DNA of 64,000 nucleotides from Mercenaria mercenaria (lineage: Eukaryota; Mollusca; Bivalvia; Venerida; Veneridae). A program made the position numbers and the translations under genes. The notes beneath the pieces are model-generated. The model was not told the DNA's origin, made no database searches, and was given only the letters and a program-made list of their open reading frames with translations. The DNA is taken from contig NW_026463208.1 in assembly GCF_021730395.1 (NCBI RefSeq), positions 1-64,000 on the forward strand, in the 5' to 3' direction. Below, one piece after another: positions 1 through 12,568 of this stretch. The number at the start of each line of letters is the position of its first letter. Positions within the stretch are counted from its first letter, which is position 1.

Positions 1-295
1 AATCTAGCCGCTAATGATGTACTTCTACATATTTGTCTATTAACTTCTCCCATGTCAGATATTTGATCTATATACGTGTTTTTTTGACGGATATTCAAAG
101 TTACATATAATCACATACTGCACTTTTCCCAAAAATAAGAGACGAAACATTTTGCGGCTAAGAAGATTTTATACCTAAAGTTATATTGCTGGAAATATTG
201 AATAAAATCCTTAGCAAAGATTTAAGATTTAGCATCGTAATTAATTTATAATTAAATAGAAGATCTATAACATTTCGAAAATCTTGACAAACAAG
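1..295. other. AT-rich flank, no gene seen
   Basis: No open frame with recognisable protein, no RNA gene and no clear repeat is visible here. It is the left flank of the repeat and transposon that follow. Confidence 0.5.
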
Positions 296-515
296 GGCGG
301 ATCCAGGGGCGGGGGCGCACCGGAACGTTCCCCCACCAAAATCACCGTAGCATCGGTAATTTGTCTTTGTTCTGGGTGAAAAAAATAATGCATTTTTCTC
401 GCTCGCTAGACTCGCATACGTAATTTATCTCTTGTTCTGGGTGAAAAAAATATGTATAAAATTGTCATTGCTAGCATAGGTAATTTATCTTAGTTTTATT
501 CTGGGTGACAAATAC
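296..515. repeat. transposon end-like GGATCCAGGGGCGGGGG plus three 60-bp direct repeats
   Basis: The stretch begins with GGGCGGATCCAGGGGCGGGG, a form of end seen in many animal DNA transposons (from memory, not searched). It is followed by three imperfect direct repeats starting near 351, 414 and 474, each with GGTAATTTATCT and TTCTGGGTGA. No matching right end is seen nearby, so this is probably a truncated element interrupted by the pogo-type insertion at 542. Confidence 0.45.
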
Positions 516-857
516 AAAATCTGATTTTTTTCATACATAGTTAGAGCGGGGACGGGTATTTCCGAACAGTTAAGCCAAAAAGTTTATTGTTCGGTAATAC
601 ACTCTCTTAATCACACGTGAATTGTTGCATGTTTAAGCTTAGTTTCAATACGGTTATGATAGTGTATTTACGAACTATTCTTACTATAGATAAGGTGACA
701 ACCATCATTTAAAATAAATCCCTAAGTGAGACCATTTCTGAACACGTCGGCACTACCGAACACTAACGTCGTCTATTTCCGAACATTGAACGCTTTTTAA
801 AAAATGAACAGAAATCAGAGCTGAAATTGAATATTAGCTTCATAATAAATCTTTAAC

Positions 858-943
858 ATTATACAAAGAATAACATCTCGTAACATAGTCCTATTTTAAC
901 GTTATACAAAGAATAACATCTCGTAACATAGTCCTATTTTAAC
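858..943. repeat. 43-bp perfect tandem duplication inside pogo element
   Basis: The segment containing ATACAAAGAATAACATCTCG is present twice in direct head-to-tail order (about 858-900 and 901-943) with almost no difference. It lies between the left TIR and the end of the transposase gene and looks like a recent slippage or repair duplication. Confidence 0.8.
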
Positions 944-1007
944 AGTACGTTATTCAATGATTAATCTTTTTAATGCGAAATGCCAATGTACTGAATACAC
1001 TGCAAGT

Positions 1008-3086
1008 CTAACAATACTTGCATTCGAACGGTAATTCGTCAACAAACTGATCTTCAACACAAGCAATGTGAAACCTACGCTCACAGTTAGTGCACTGAAT
1101 AAAGCTTTCGTAAGCCGTGTCACAAGCATAACATTGACCAGGTGCTATTTCCTCTGCGTCGTTCGAGTCAGACTGCATGATAGATTTCATCATTTTCTCC
1201 CTGAACAAACGTTTTTTTTCCTTGTCAGTATTTTTCTTCTGTTGCTTTACAAGCTGTTTTCTTTCTTTTTCCTCCTCTCTCTCCTTCCGTTTCTTTTCAC
1301 GTTCCTCTTTCTTCCTTAGTTTTTCTTGTAATTCTTTCTCTTTCTTTTCTTTCTTCTCAACAAGAAGCTTTCTGTAGACTGATCCTGTTATAGCTTTAGG
1401 CATCGACACTCTCTTAGCTTTACCTTTATTAGACGATACTGCCGGATAAACGAGAAATTTGCTGAATGGTGAACTAGGAGCAGAAGCTGGTACCAGTACA
1501 GTGGTCGTGTTGCTTGCATGTGCCGTCGTGGCACCAGAGTCCGGAGGCAGTTTCTGGTGGTGTCACGGGTAACGAGACAGTGGATGAAGACGGTAATACA
1601 GTGGCAGCAGTTGGTGTTACTGACATGACTGAAGCCATGACAGATACTGGACGTGGTGCTGTTGTATGTGAAATGCCACTGGTTGCCGAGGGTGTTACAG
1701 GATCAGTGGTAATGTATGGTGTTGTCATACTGCAAATTTCAACAGTTGTTGCTGGTAATACATGAGAAGTGTCAAAAGTTGCTTTTGGTGTCATGACATT
1801 AGCGGTCACGGTTGCTGGTGGCTTTGTTGCTGTAAATGGCAGGCTACCGACGGATGTAGATGATGTAGACGTTCCATGTATATCTGAGAAGACTTTGCTT
1901 GGTTCAAGTTTGACAGAATTAATGACCCTTTCAGGATTAAGTGGAAAAAGGCCAGCTTCAAGAAAGCCTTTAACCGCAACGCCCACTGTTGCACTGCGCT
2001 CCCATGCCATCTTGAAAACACGTGCAAACGTTCTTTTTGTAACGTATTCTCCTATGTTATCCGACTGCCAGTCACGAACAGCTTGTTTCCATGTCTTTTT
2101 AAGAGAAGAAAACAGCCTTAAATCTAATGGCTGCATTACATGCGAAGCATGCTCTAAGAGGCAGTAGAGCTCTATACCACCCTCGATGCATCTGAAGCCT
2201 CTGGAGTTATATGCGTCGTATGACCGTCAATAAAAAGAATAACTGGTTTCTTCACATGCCTGGCTTCAATTGCTGGTATGAATACATTTGTGAGCCATTC
2301 AGAGAAAACTCCAGCATTCATCCAGCCGGAATCAGACCTACCCATCGCAGCCTCTTCAAATCCCTCGAGCGGGTCGTATGAAAATCTCTTGCCTGGGAAA
2401 ATTATCATCGGTGGAATGAAATGACCTGCGGCACTACAAGCAGCCATAATTGTTAACTGACTCTTATTACTGTTTCCGTAGTGATAGACAACCGGTGCGC
2501 CTTTATAACTATTACTTGAGTGCAGTGGTACAGAGCGAAAACCCACTTTCATCTGCGTTGTATATACGCGAAGGATCTCTTAATATATCGTGGTCTTTCA
2601 CTTCTTGGTCATGTATAGAGTTAAATCCTCAAACCACTTCCTAATCTTGCTGGGCGAAATAATTGCGCGCTCTTTGCCGAGTTGTAAGGTGGTACGTATA
2701 CTAAGCTGTGGATGCCTTGTGAGGAAACCTTTCAGCCAGTCTTTCCCAGGTCGGTTATCTTTAAAAGGTGTCTTTCGGCCATCCTCATCAATTATTTTCT
2801 TTACCATATTCAAAAGTTCCTTTCTTGTGCGTCCGTACCCGATTCTGGACATGTGCATTGCCCATTCTGCAATGCGGGACTCTTCCTCGGTTGTCAGTAC
2901 GGTCTTTGGTCCCGTTTTACTCCCTGCATATTTCATGTGTACTCTGTCATGCAGTGTTGTTTTCGGAATACCATATTCCTTGGCTGCTCTGCTCATGGTA
3001 ATTGATTTGCTTCTTACAAGATCAGCTGCCTCATCTAACAGCTTAACGTCATAGCGCTGCCGTTTCGCACCTACTTGGCGACTCAT
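1008..3086 (-). pseudogene. pogo-like transposase with C-terminal PHD-like finger, frameshifted
   Basis: Read on the minus strand from the ATG at 3086. Residues 1-60 form a psq-type helix-turn-helix (SMSRAAKEYGIPKTTLHDRV-like), followed by a CENP-B type DNA-binding domain to about residue 150 (2598). The catalytic core follows: NADESGF (first Asp, near 2550), LFIDGHTTH (second Asp, near 2215), MQPLD (third Asp, near 2130), so all three acidic residues of a DDD core remain in the DNA. A Ser/Thr/Pro-rich linker runs to about 1500, then a Lys/Glu-rich coiled stretch, then a C-terminal C4HC3 finger (CYAC, CTNC, HIAC, CKYC; 1008-1110) of PHD type. The frame shifts near 2598 and 2535 (compensating), near 2185, and near 1500, so no functional protein is expected. 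The terminal PHD-like finger is unusual for this family. Confidence 0.85.
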
Positions 3087-3804
3087 ACTGGAAATATAAA
3101 TAAAAGAGACAATTAGCCATTTTGTAAAAGGCAGTCTAGTTAATATTGTCTTAATATGGATGCATATAAAGTTGATTTATATCAAATAGGTATCTAACTC
3201 TCCATTACGGATCTGTCAACATTAATTTATCCAAAAGTGAAATGTTCGGAAAATAGACACAGCTTCGTAGCGAACTGTGTGTATTTCCGAACACTGACAA
3301 TCTCTTGCTATTTGATATTTCTGTTAGGCCATGAGTCGTCTACCTTATATTTACATGTTATTTTGTTCAAAACGTCACTTTTTAAAATTCTGATATCTAT
3401 AAATAAACATTTTACATTCTTACGAATTTTATTTTTAGAATTAGCAAATGGATAAAAATATCTTACCTTCGACAGTATTGGAAAACTGTTTTGAATAAAA
3501 CTGAAAATCGCGCGCCTAAAACTTTCTAGGTATCCAAGGGCGAAAGGAAATGGAAGTGACGAAAGTTATATGACATCATTTCCGAAATAGTGCACGCGCT
3601 TTGGTAATTACGTCGTTTCTTAATTGTTGTTCGGTATTCGGTATTACCTGCATGTTCGGAAATACCCGTCCCCGCTCTATGTTGTTTTTATTTATTCATA
3701 TTTCAAACTTTCTACACACAAACATTGTTTGCAGAGACTGTTTAATCTAGCGATTCACATAAATGTCTCACATTTCTCATGACTGAATGATCTCACGGGA
3801 CCCT

Positions 3805-3869
3805 AGCGTGAAATCGATCAGCCGGAACCGGATGTCTGAAGGATCTCACGGGCTGACGGATTTCACGCT
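3805..3869. repeat. short imperfect inverted repeat
   Basis: AGCGTGAAATCGATCAGCC at 3805-3823 and GGCTGACGGATTTCACGCT at 3851-3869 are complementary at 17 of 19 positions around a 27-nt loop. It sits just upstream of the LINE ORF1-like frame and could be part of the element's 5' region. Function unknown. Confidence 0.6.
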
Positions 3870-4070
3870 ACCGGTAAGTATTGGTAAATGGGCACACCTA
3901 CACGATTGGAAAAGCCCGGATGTTGAAATCTAGCGCCATTGCAGTTTTGCAAATGACAAAATTATGTAGCTGTACTGATAGTACATGTGAACAGCTCAAA
4001 TCTAGTTATCGAGGAGAAAGATTATTCATCTTTGGTTACTATTGTGCACACCTGAGACGCAAGCATTGTC

Positions 4071-4394
4071 ATGTCACGCAATAAGAAGCAAAATCAGCAG
4101 GGTAGGGGAGGTAACTCGCCGAAGCAAACTTTTATTTCGCAGTCACGCAGAAGAGATCCAACGGATGAACTGCTTAATGACATACTGAATTCTATTGACA
4201 ATAGTGATAAACCGTCTCCTGAACTGAAATCACTTGCCAAGGAGTTGGCATCCATATTGTTGCCCGCAATTTCCTCAGTTCTCACGAGCACCATTGAGAA
4301 GTCTGCTGTGGGTAAAGAAGTTTTTGAGAAAGCTAAAGCCAACATACGTGTGGGAAAGTATGATAATTATAACAACCCCAGGGTAAGGTTGTAG
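4071..4394 (+). CDS. LINE ORF1-like N-terminal part (107 aa)
   Basis: ATG-started frame of 107 residues: a basic, Gln/Gly-rich start (RNKKQNQQGRGGN), then a helical segment (LLNDILNSIDNS...LAKELASILLPAISSVLTSTI) ending DNYNNPRVRL. The same strand carries an ORF1 RNA-binding part 660 bp downstream, so I read this as the N-terminal region of the same LINE ORF1. The frame ends at AGG-GTAAGG, a good splice-donor match, but no convincing acceptor with compatible phase is visible; a deletion of the coiled-coil region is equally possible. It could instead be a small host-derived ORF. Confidence 0.45.
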   Translation: MSRNKKQNQQGRGGNSPKQTFISQSRRRDPTDELLNDILNSIDNSDKPSPELKSLAKELASILLPAISSVLTSTIEKSAVGKEVFEKAKANIRVGKYDNYNNPRVRL

Positions 4395-5043
4395 ATCAAG
4401 TGTCACTAAGTCTTGTTTTTATTACCAAATATAGAACACAACACACTGGTGGGGAATTATTTGTATTCTATTTTTAAAATCTGACACAAAGTTTTAATAA
4501 CAATATACATGTATAACACTGTCCAACAGTTATAAAGTAACAACTTATTTTATGTCATTTTATCCAACTTGCAAGTATATTATTAAAAAATATATATCCA
4601 GGTGAACTTCACAAAGGTTGATCACTAAGTCAAGTTTTTTTACAAAGTTACTTAGTCTTCTTTTATCCTCATAGAAATATGTCATATTTTGAGTGACAGC
4701 CTTCAGTCACTTTTAGTTACTTACAAAAGTAGATGAACAAACGAAAGAAGTATGAAAATTTACAAATGGTAAAATCATAAGATGTAGGATTATCACATAC
4801 AGACAAAAAGTGCTAAAAGCCATAATATATATATTCTGTTTGAAAGCAATTCTTTTTACATACTCGACATATATTTAAGTAACAAATGACACACTTTGAG
4901 AAGGAAATAATGATTAATGGTAATTGCTAATAAGGATGTTTTTCAGAGAGTTAAATTAATTTTTGTTTAATAAATTAAGGTAAAAATATAGGATTTAAAC
5001 AACAATATCAGAAAAACACAAATGTTCAAAATTTACAGCATAA

Positions 5044-5935
5044 TATAATGATAAATTGGAACAGTATACTAGACGTGAGAACATACGCATTTTTAATCTG
5101 AAAGTTTCTAACGATAGACCGTTGGCTGAAGAAGTTGTTGATTTTTTGAATGAAGTGGCACGTTTTGGTCATGATGATCGTAGAGTTGATGATGATCCAC
5201 CTGTAGTTCCCTATACGTTTAAGTTAGACGACATAAGTGTTTGTCATCGTGTCGGGAAACCACCGGATGAGGGTCTTGTTGATAAGCGTCCAGTTATCGT
5301 GCGCTTTGTTAGAAGGCAAACTGTTTACGAAGTGTTCAGATACAAGAAGAATCTGAAGTCTATGCCGAAATACAAAGAAGTCAAAGCAAGCAACAGGAGA
5401 GCAGTCTTCATATCGGAAGACCTTACTCAACTGCGTCTTAAGCTGAAGAACTTTGTTAAATCCCAGGATGGAGTCAGCAATGTTTATACTGTTGATGGAA
5501 ACATTCACTGCTCGAAAGATGCCAATAAATACATTATTTCTAACCCAGATGATCTTTTCAAGTTGGGGCTTGAACCAGACTTTGAGGAGCTTAACATGAC
5601 TGCTTACATTTAGGAGTCGCCGGAAGGTGGAGATGAAAGTGTAGACATTAAAAACGTTGATGTTTCACTTGATGTTGGAGATAGTTTGATTAGTATTAAT
5701 GGTCATATTCGAGGGGAAGAACATTTAGACGTTTCACAAGTGAAAGAAAATTCAGACGTTTCACTTGATCATGAAACTAGTTTTTCTAGTCATGACAATC
5801 ATGAACAAATAGTTCATGATCATATGTACTCTCTTAGTTCTGTTTCACAGTTAAAGTTTGGGTTTTTGAGTCGGCTAAACGCTGTCAAGCGTTTGACGAG
5901 TCCATGCTATCGCACGATTTCTCATTCTTAAATGG
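5044..5935 (+). CDS. LINE ORF1 RNA-binding part and start of ORF2 region, fragment
   Basis: An open frame without its own upstream ATG runs from the TAA at 5041. LEQYTRRENIRIFNL is the junction between coiled coil and RRM-like domain found in L1-type ORF1 (Transposase_22 family), followed by ISVCHRVGKP, RPVIVRFVRR and ISEDLTQLR, all typical of the RRM and C-terminal domain. A single TAG at 5611-5613 interrupts the frame, which then continues in the same frame through an acidic linker to SVSQLKFGFLSRLNAVKRL (about 5840-5900), resembling the beginning of a LINE endonuclease domain. After 5935 nothing more of ORF2 is seen. Truncated element, not active. Confidence 0.6.
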
Positions 5936-6224
5936 CCTCACAACACAGCGAAGTGATGTAGTTCCATTGGATTGTCTAATTTCAAAGAGTTCATTGATCG
6001 AATGAAGTTCATTTATGTCAATCCTATTTGCTATGACCAATATACGATGTAATCTGTCATATTTATGACTTGTAATTGTGCAATACTCGAAGAAAGCCAC
6101 GTATTTTCTTCCGCGGTAACTCATTAAGGTATAGGTCCATGTTTCGGAGAAAAAAGTTCGAACGTCATCAAATCATAGAAAGAAAGCATTGTTTTACATG
6201 AAAATTTAACAGCATATAAAACAT

Positions 6225-6622
6225 TTATATTATTCTACAAAACCATTGTCAATTTACTCATATATATATTGAATTCTGGAAAGGGACTGCATAAAGGGGC
6301 CACACTTCTGGACAGTTCAGCGCCTTTAAAAACTCACCATTTTTTAAAAGCTGTTACATGTCTTCGTTTTGATGCATTTGCAACATCGTGCGAGTGTTTA
6401 AACTTTACATAACTAGGTAAAACATCGTTTTTGACATTTGTTTACATTTATTTCTTTACAAATGGCATTCTTATTTAAAGGGGGACAACTCATTTAGAAT
6501 ATTTAAACTATCCAACTCTGTGGGACAGAACAGTAAAACATGTACTGGACAGATAAGTTGTGTGTCGAGATGATGTTCATTTACTTAAAAAATCTGTTGT
6601 TTTGTGATATACTGCTAAACCT
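6225..6622. mobile_element. solo half of the foldback element found whole at 33346-34149
   Basis: From the ATTCTACAAAACC near 6231 to CTAAACCTTAA at 6613-6623 the sequence follows the right half of the 804-bp foldback element, including AACTCACCATTTT, TTGATGCATTTG and GGGGGACAACT. The end again abuts TTAA. The left arm is absent. It is clearly more diverged from the element at 33.3 kb than that element's arms are from each other. Confidence 0.8.
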
Positions 6623-7168
6623 TAAGCATAAACACGCATTACGATTCTGCGGGATTTGGTAATACATTTGCGCATATGATTATGGTGACGAATTTTATGC
6701 CCTTTTGTCACAAAAAAGCAAATATGATGTTCACAAATTCAAATAAAAACTGCATATTAACTTATTAGCCAAATTATCCATTTGTTACCCTGTCCGTTTC
6801 AAAAAATAATCTTTAAAATCATTGCGCAAATATCAAATTTATTGTGCTGTGCATTTTATGAATTGCGTAGGCTTACAAAGCTTGCGTAACATCCAGCGAA
6901 AGACAAAATATAGTTCCAGAACATACTGCTAGTATTTTATTGAGTGGGTACCTCTGAAAGCATTGGAATGTCTCTTATGAAAGAGTTTACCACATCGATG
7001 AAATTAAATTATGACAGCTTCATTTTAAATGACCCGAATAAGATATGTGCAGTACGTTAATTCTTCCGCGAGACTTCGCGGATGAATCCTAACTACATTC
7101 TGGACACTTCTCGGCGAACACGCGTGACCTGTTTATAACAATGCTTCTACGACTTTGCGTGGGTTGAA

Positions 7169-8414
7169 TTTTGCAGTCAGTAAACGGATAAATTATCGGA
7201 AGAAGAAGCTCTTACTGGTTTGTTTAGTTACTACTGATATTAAAAATGATGTTAATTCTTATTTTTCGAGAAATAAACAAATCGGCGAAATATTAAATTG
7301 TATATTTTCTTGTAGTTTTTGAAATCGAAAGTAGATCGTCTATGTTTGGCTGCTTTGACGAAACGAAACAACTTTTTTATGAAAAGATTTAAATAAGAGG
7401 TAATTTAACCGTAAACTTCAATGTCAGATACTGCCAGTTGCTGCTAAATGTCTTCGTATCATCACAATTTGTAAAATATATTGTTGAAACTGGATCCGGA
7501 TATAATATTTTGGGTAAATATCGAGCTGTGTTATGAAATTTTAACATTCAAGTAACATACATGATAGATATTATTGTAACAGAAATGATTCTAGAATTTA
7601 TTTTTATTACACCCACATATAATCTATGTCAGACTCGTATTCTAGTCCTGAGGCATGATCTGAAAGTAAAAAAAATGAAGTGACAGTCATACTTTGGATA
7701 TTGTAATACTAGAAAGAATCTAGATTGTAACCTTTCTGGAATTTTGACTGGTTTGGATAATTTGCTTACGATTCAGGTTCGCAAAAAATGAAACCGTCAC
7801 CCATTCTGCTTTTCATGATGACACATGGCTTGATTTTTGCAGTCAGTAAGCGGATAAATTATCCGGAGAAAGAGCTCTTCCTGATTTGTTTAATCACTAC
7901 TGATTTTAAAAATGATTTTATTTCTTATTTTTCGAGAAATAAACAAATCGGCGAAACATTAAATTGTATTTTCTTGTAGTTTTTGAAATCGAAAGTAGAT
8001 CGTCTATGTTAGAGTGCTTTGACGAAACGAAACAATTTTTTTTATGAAATGATTTAATAATTTCACCGTAAACTTCAATATCAGATACTGCCAATTGCTG
8101 CTAAACTGTCTTCATATCATCACAATTGTAAAACATATTGTTGAAACTGGAGATTTTGGCGGTATAAAAGAAAGTGTAATCATATCCGGATATAATATTA
8201 TGGGTAAATATCGAGCTGTGTTTGAAATTTAAACATTAAAGTAACAGACATGATAGATATTATTGTAACAGAAATGATTCTAGAATTTATTTTTTTATTA
8301 CATACATTAGAATCAATATCAGACTTATATTCTAGTCCTGAGGCATGACCTGAAAGTAAAAATATGAAGTGACAGTCATTCATACTTTGGATATTGTAAT
8401 ACTAAAAAGAATCT
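7169..8414. repeat. tandem duplication of a 0.55-kb segment
   Basis: About 7180-7722 and 7830-8414 are direct repeats: both contain CGGATAAATTATC, TTTTTCGAGAAATAAACAAA, GAAAGTAGATCGTCTATGTT, TAAACTTCAAT-TCAGATACTGCCA and TAGTCCTGAGGCATGA. The second copy has an extra 30-bp piece near 8150 and many single changes, so the duplication is not recent. No coding potential is seen in either copy. Confidence 0.8.
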
Positions 8415-8464
8415 AGGTAATATTTAGAAATTGAAACATAAAATTTTCAGTTAGAAATCGCACC

Positions 8465-8760
8465 AAAGGCTGTATCAAGGGTCTACATTTTCAAATTTCC
8501 TTGTGGTGATACCCCAAACCCTACTTGCAGGAGGGGGTATCCTCCCACACCCTCCCCCATATTGCCACTTTACAGTTTGATACATTTGCCCTTTTACCAC
8601 CTGCCACAATGCCCATTTCAAAATCTGACTGCAGTTCAAAGCGGGAAGGAACACCCCTCCCCACACCCACCCTGCTACCGACCACGTAAAAATGGCTCAA
8701 ACATTTTTTCAGACCAGTCTGGGCTGTCTGTCTACATGAATCAAACGGATAATTGATAAG
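8465..8760. repeat. C-rich/G-rich dispersed repeat (CCTCCCACACCCTCCCCC)
   Basis: A local GC-rich block with GGAGGGGGTATCCTCCCACA and, further on, ACACCCCTCCCCACACCCACC. Strings of this type (AAATTTCC...GGTGATACCCCA) recur in bivalve genomes as I remember them. The two short frames here are low-complexity by-products. No ends are defined. Confidence 0.4.
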
Positions 8761-10759
8761 TACATAGACTTGGGGACTACTGACATGGTTTTGAAGGGGT
8801 TAACAGGTCTGAAATAGAATAAACGATGGTTTTAACTAAAAAAGAACTGCATTTATTAATATTGGTTATCTTTTCCGAAATTGGTAGCTAGTCCAAGTAA
8901 CTTCTCTTAGTTTCGAATGCGCAATTTTCCTGTCAGTGTAAACATTCATGACACTATATCGAGGGGTGAATGCGACAAAGTGCTAAGAGCATTTCATGAA
9001 ATTTTACAGGAGAAGGAAAAAACATTCCTGTTGCTTTTTTATTCTGACAGCTGTTGTAATATTTTTAAATCTGATTAAAATCAACTTTATTTTTTTAAAT
9101 CTGGTGGAATTTTTAAAGAAATGTCTGACAGAAAAGAAATTTTAATCAAAATGTCACTTAGAACTTTTTCGCACTCCAAATAGATACAAATTTGCAAAAA
9201 AGTTAAGCGCGACAAAATTCTAAGTGATTTTATATTTTATTATTAAAGGGACATAAAATTCATCTTTTTGTACCCAGTTTTTTGTAGTGTTGTAATCATT
9301 GAATAAATGAACCTTACTAAAACCATGTCACTTAAAACTTTTTCGCAGTCATTTTTGTGTACTATTCTAAAACTTTGTGACTTTGAAAAGAGTCTAAGTG
9401 ACATTATAAGTAAGCCCTTACAATGTATTAGGTCATCCGAAGTTTTTGCTTTTGAGCTTATTTTTCTTTAGAAGGAAATATTTTTCATGTATCTAGTAAA
9501 ACAACATGGTGTTTGATGGCTGGACACAAGAAGTGGGCCCTTTAATTTCTTTCACGGTAATCAAAAGTAGTGTTCACTGTACAGAGCATAGCATAACGAA
9601 TGAAACTGCTTTATCTGCGGATTATCTTTTCAATAATACATGAAAATATCTATCACACTAAGAAACAACACATAATTATTTTCCATTTTATTTATTTAAA
9701 GCTTTTAAACTTCAGTAATTTCTCAGACTCACAATTACACTGAACAAAAATGGCTAGCCAATCACAATGTATCTTTATAAATTATATTCTTTGGCTTAAT
9801 TAGTGTATCAGTTTTAAGAGAATTATAAAAACTGTATTTCAGACATGATATTTTCCTCAGTTAAAAATTCATGCATTCTGATATGACCAGCAATGCATTA
9901 TTCATCACAACGGTATTATGTTAACATCATGTCAACATGATATTTAGCACCATGTGGTGCTTTCAAATTTGATTCAGTATTTTACCTTAGATAACATTTT
10001 TAAAATGAAATGTAACACTGCACAACTGTCTAGATTAATTTACGCACATACTAATCTGGTATATTTGCTTTACAGAATAATTTGCCATCATTTTCGCCCA
10101 AATTGAACTCTTCCGCAAGACATATTACCATTTCCAGTCTGGTGTGTCTAAACAAAGGAGCGTGATGACACACCATGCATACACGAGGAAACAGTTCCAT
10201 AATACTGATCTAAATTTTACAACAAAGACATATTAGAAAGGAAATTTTCTATATAGCAAAATTATTTATACAATCTGGCAGTAATAATCGTTCGAAATAA
10301 TTTCACTCGAGCTGCGCCCTCGTAAAATTATTACACCTGATGTATAGCCACCTATCATGCATAAATAATGTTAAAACACTGCTTTGGTGTAAATTATTTC
10401 TTAATTACTGTATCACTAGAATTAAATATTTCTAGACAGCTGGTATTGTTCAGTATAATGCTTTGATTCAGTAAAACAGTTCTCTTTCAATAGCAAAATG
10501 TTTTTTTCCTATAAAAAAACTGTTTACAATAATAATGTTTAAATCATCATGCATTTTCCTATTCTGTACTTAGATTAATGTTGAGTACAGAAAACAGTGT
10601 TTCAATTTATTTTTTGTCCAATGAAGCTTCAATACTTTAATTATTGAGAAATATACATATAAGTTGGAAAGCTTGTTTCAAGATCTAGCATCTCAAAACA
10701 GTATAAATAAATAACTTAACCTGACTAAATAATCTATTATAAGAGTTTAAGTCTCAGTT

Positions 10760-11408
10760 ACACTACACCGTATAGCGTTAACGGACGTTTAACATATAAC
10801 AAAATTTTCAATCTATTTGTGTCCATTCGCATGCGTTTCTTTTCCGTTTCTCATGCGGCACCTGCACTCCTTGTTCTGCGAAATTCGTTCTATCCAGTGG
10901 AAGGTTTTGAGCATGTTCAAAATTTAGAACGTACACCACTGGACAAAGTTGTCCATTAGATGTATGGTAGCAATGCGCTGATATGCGTTTTGTTCGTTAC
11001 TCATGCGTTCCCTATTCTGAACTTAACTGGTTCGCATCCGTTCTTGTCAGGTTCGCATTCGTTCTTGTCCGGTGGACCTGATTCACGGCCGGACCACTAC
11101 CGGATTATGCAACGGATGTAACGTATGTTCAACAGTCGATAACTGACAAGAACGTTTTGTCAGTTTCTCATGCGTTGCGCTTTTGTTTTACACAGTACAA
11201 GTCTGTTACTAGTACGGTGTTATCCGTTAATTGAACGTTGTTCATCCTGTATATATGCATAAATCTTGCGGTCATTGTGTGTTTTATGCACCCAGTACAC
11301 CGATCGCGAGAGCATCGAGCAGCAGTGGGGAATGCCTTTCGTCACCGGATAACTTTCTGTCACAGTTTTTATATACATTTGGCATCCGTCAACGTTATAC
11401 GGTGTAGT
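10760..11408. mobile_element. nested TIR element, about 650 bp, TTA duplication
   Basis: CACTACACCGTATAGCGTTA at the left and, in complement, CACTACACCGTATAACGTTG at the right form inverted ends. Both are flanked by TTA, the duplication typical of PIF/Harbinger elements (family assignment is inference; the end sequence itself is not diagnostic). Internally CATGCG, GTTCTTGTC and CCGGTGGACC-like words recur, partly as subterminal repeats. No long frame; non-autonomous. Confidence 0.65.
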
Positions 11409-12565
11409 GTTACTTACACATAAGGAGTTAATGTCAATCTACGCCACATTGCCATTTCTTTGCAGTGCAGGTCATGCATACTAATAACATACACTACAAA
11501 TCAGACTGTCATTGTATAACATAGATTCCACTTTAATATTAGGTTTAGATGTTTCTTCAAGATATATTAATGATTTTGAGTTTTTATTTGGTTACAAATA
11601 TGAACAGTTTCCAGAGATATAGCTTTATTTTCAGTGTGGAATTGTCAATCATATTCTCTGTGGCATGCTGGCATTATCAACAGTCACTTTAGGTGACACG
11701 AACCTTTTCAAGATCATTAAACTTTGATTCCAAAGATTTCATTACATGTTCTATGAAATTCTCCAGATATCACTATAATTATACAAGGCAGTTAACCAAT
11801 AATAAGGTAAGATACATGTGTTCCTAATAATTTGCTGAAAACCATGGTCACGCAGTCATTTCAGTTTCATCATTATAGCAGTTACTGTAATGACTGTGTT
11901 AAATGTCATTGAACATTACTGATGTAAAAGGTGTATTATACTGTACTGTTTGTAATCTAAAATGCTACAGTACAATTGTATACTGCGATTCACATTAAAC
12001 AAGAACTGTACAACGGTACAAACAGTCATAACTTGCCGATCGGTCACACATTAAACCAGAATCCACCTAAAAACCGGAATACACTTTCCATAACTAGAAT
12101 ACACCTGTATCTTTTTAATTAGATGTATTTTTGAAGGTTTTTTGATATAATTCAATCATATATATTATAAATAATTAACATATGAAAGTAAAATAAAATA
12201 CGTTCACTCAAAACGGTAACTGTGCGGGAAATTATCATAACCGAAATACACCAGTATTTTATGAATAAATGGTACTTTTGTAGCGTTTATTGCAGAACTC
12301 ATTTGTATATAATATAAATAATTAATTTACAAAAGGAAAATAAAATATGATGATTTGTCAGTTTCCGCATATTAGTTGTGTGCTAAATTACACGATTGTT
12401 CTTAGTATTCATATATTACAATGTAGTTAAGTACTTTTTGTTTTGTGTGGTAGCAGCACATAAAACACATGACATGCTGCTGAAATAAGAATAAGGTCAT
12501 TGTATTTGACAGGCATCGTGGGATCAGATTCTCCCTAAGCTGTTGCAACCGGGTATACTGCTTAG

Positions 12566-12568
<3 letters not shown>

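Larger units (their letters stand above)
544..3677 (-). mobile_element. pogo/Tigger-type DNA transposon, complete ends, broken gene
   Basis: The ends are perfect 25-bp terminal inverted repeats (544-568 and 3653-3677, beginning GAGCGGGGACGGGTATTTCC) flanked by a TA target duplication at 542-543 and 3678-3679. TA duplication plus a transposase with psq and CENP-B type helix-turn-helix domains and a DDE/D core places it in the pogo/Tigger branch of Tc1/mariner. The transposase lies on the minus strand in four frame-shifted pieces. The perfect TIRs despite the broken gene suggest insertion was not very old or that it was moved in trans. Whole element about 3.1 kb. Confidence 0.9.

Noticed and set aside
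4382-5055. Intron joining the two LINE ORF1-like pieces
   Set aside because: A good donor (AGG|GTAAGG) exists, but possible acceptors give either a stop codon or lose the expected coiled coil; kept as two pieces.
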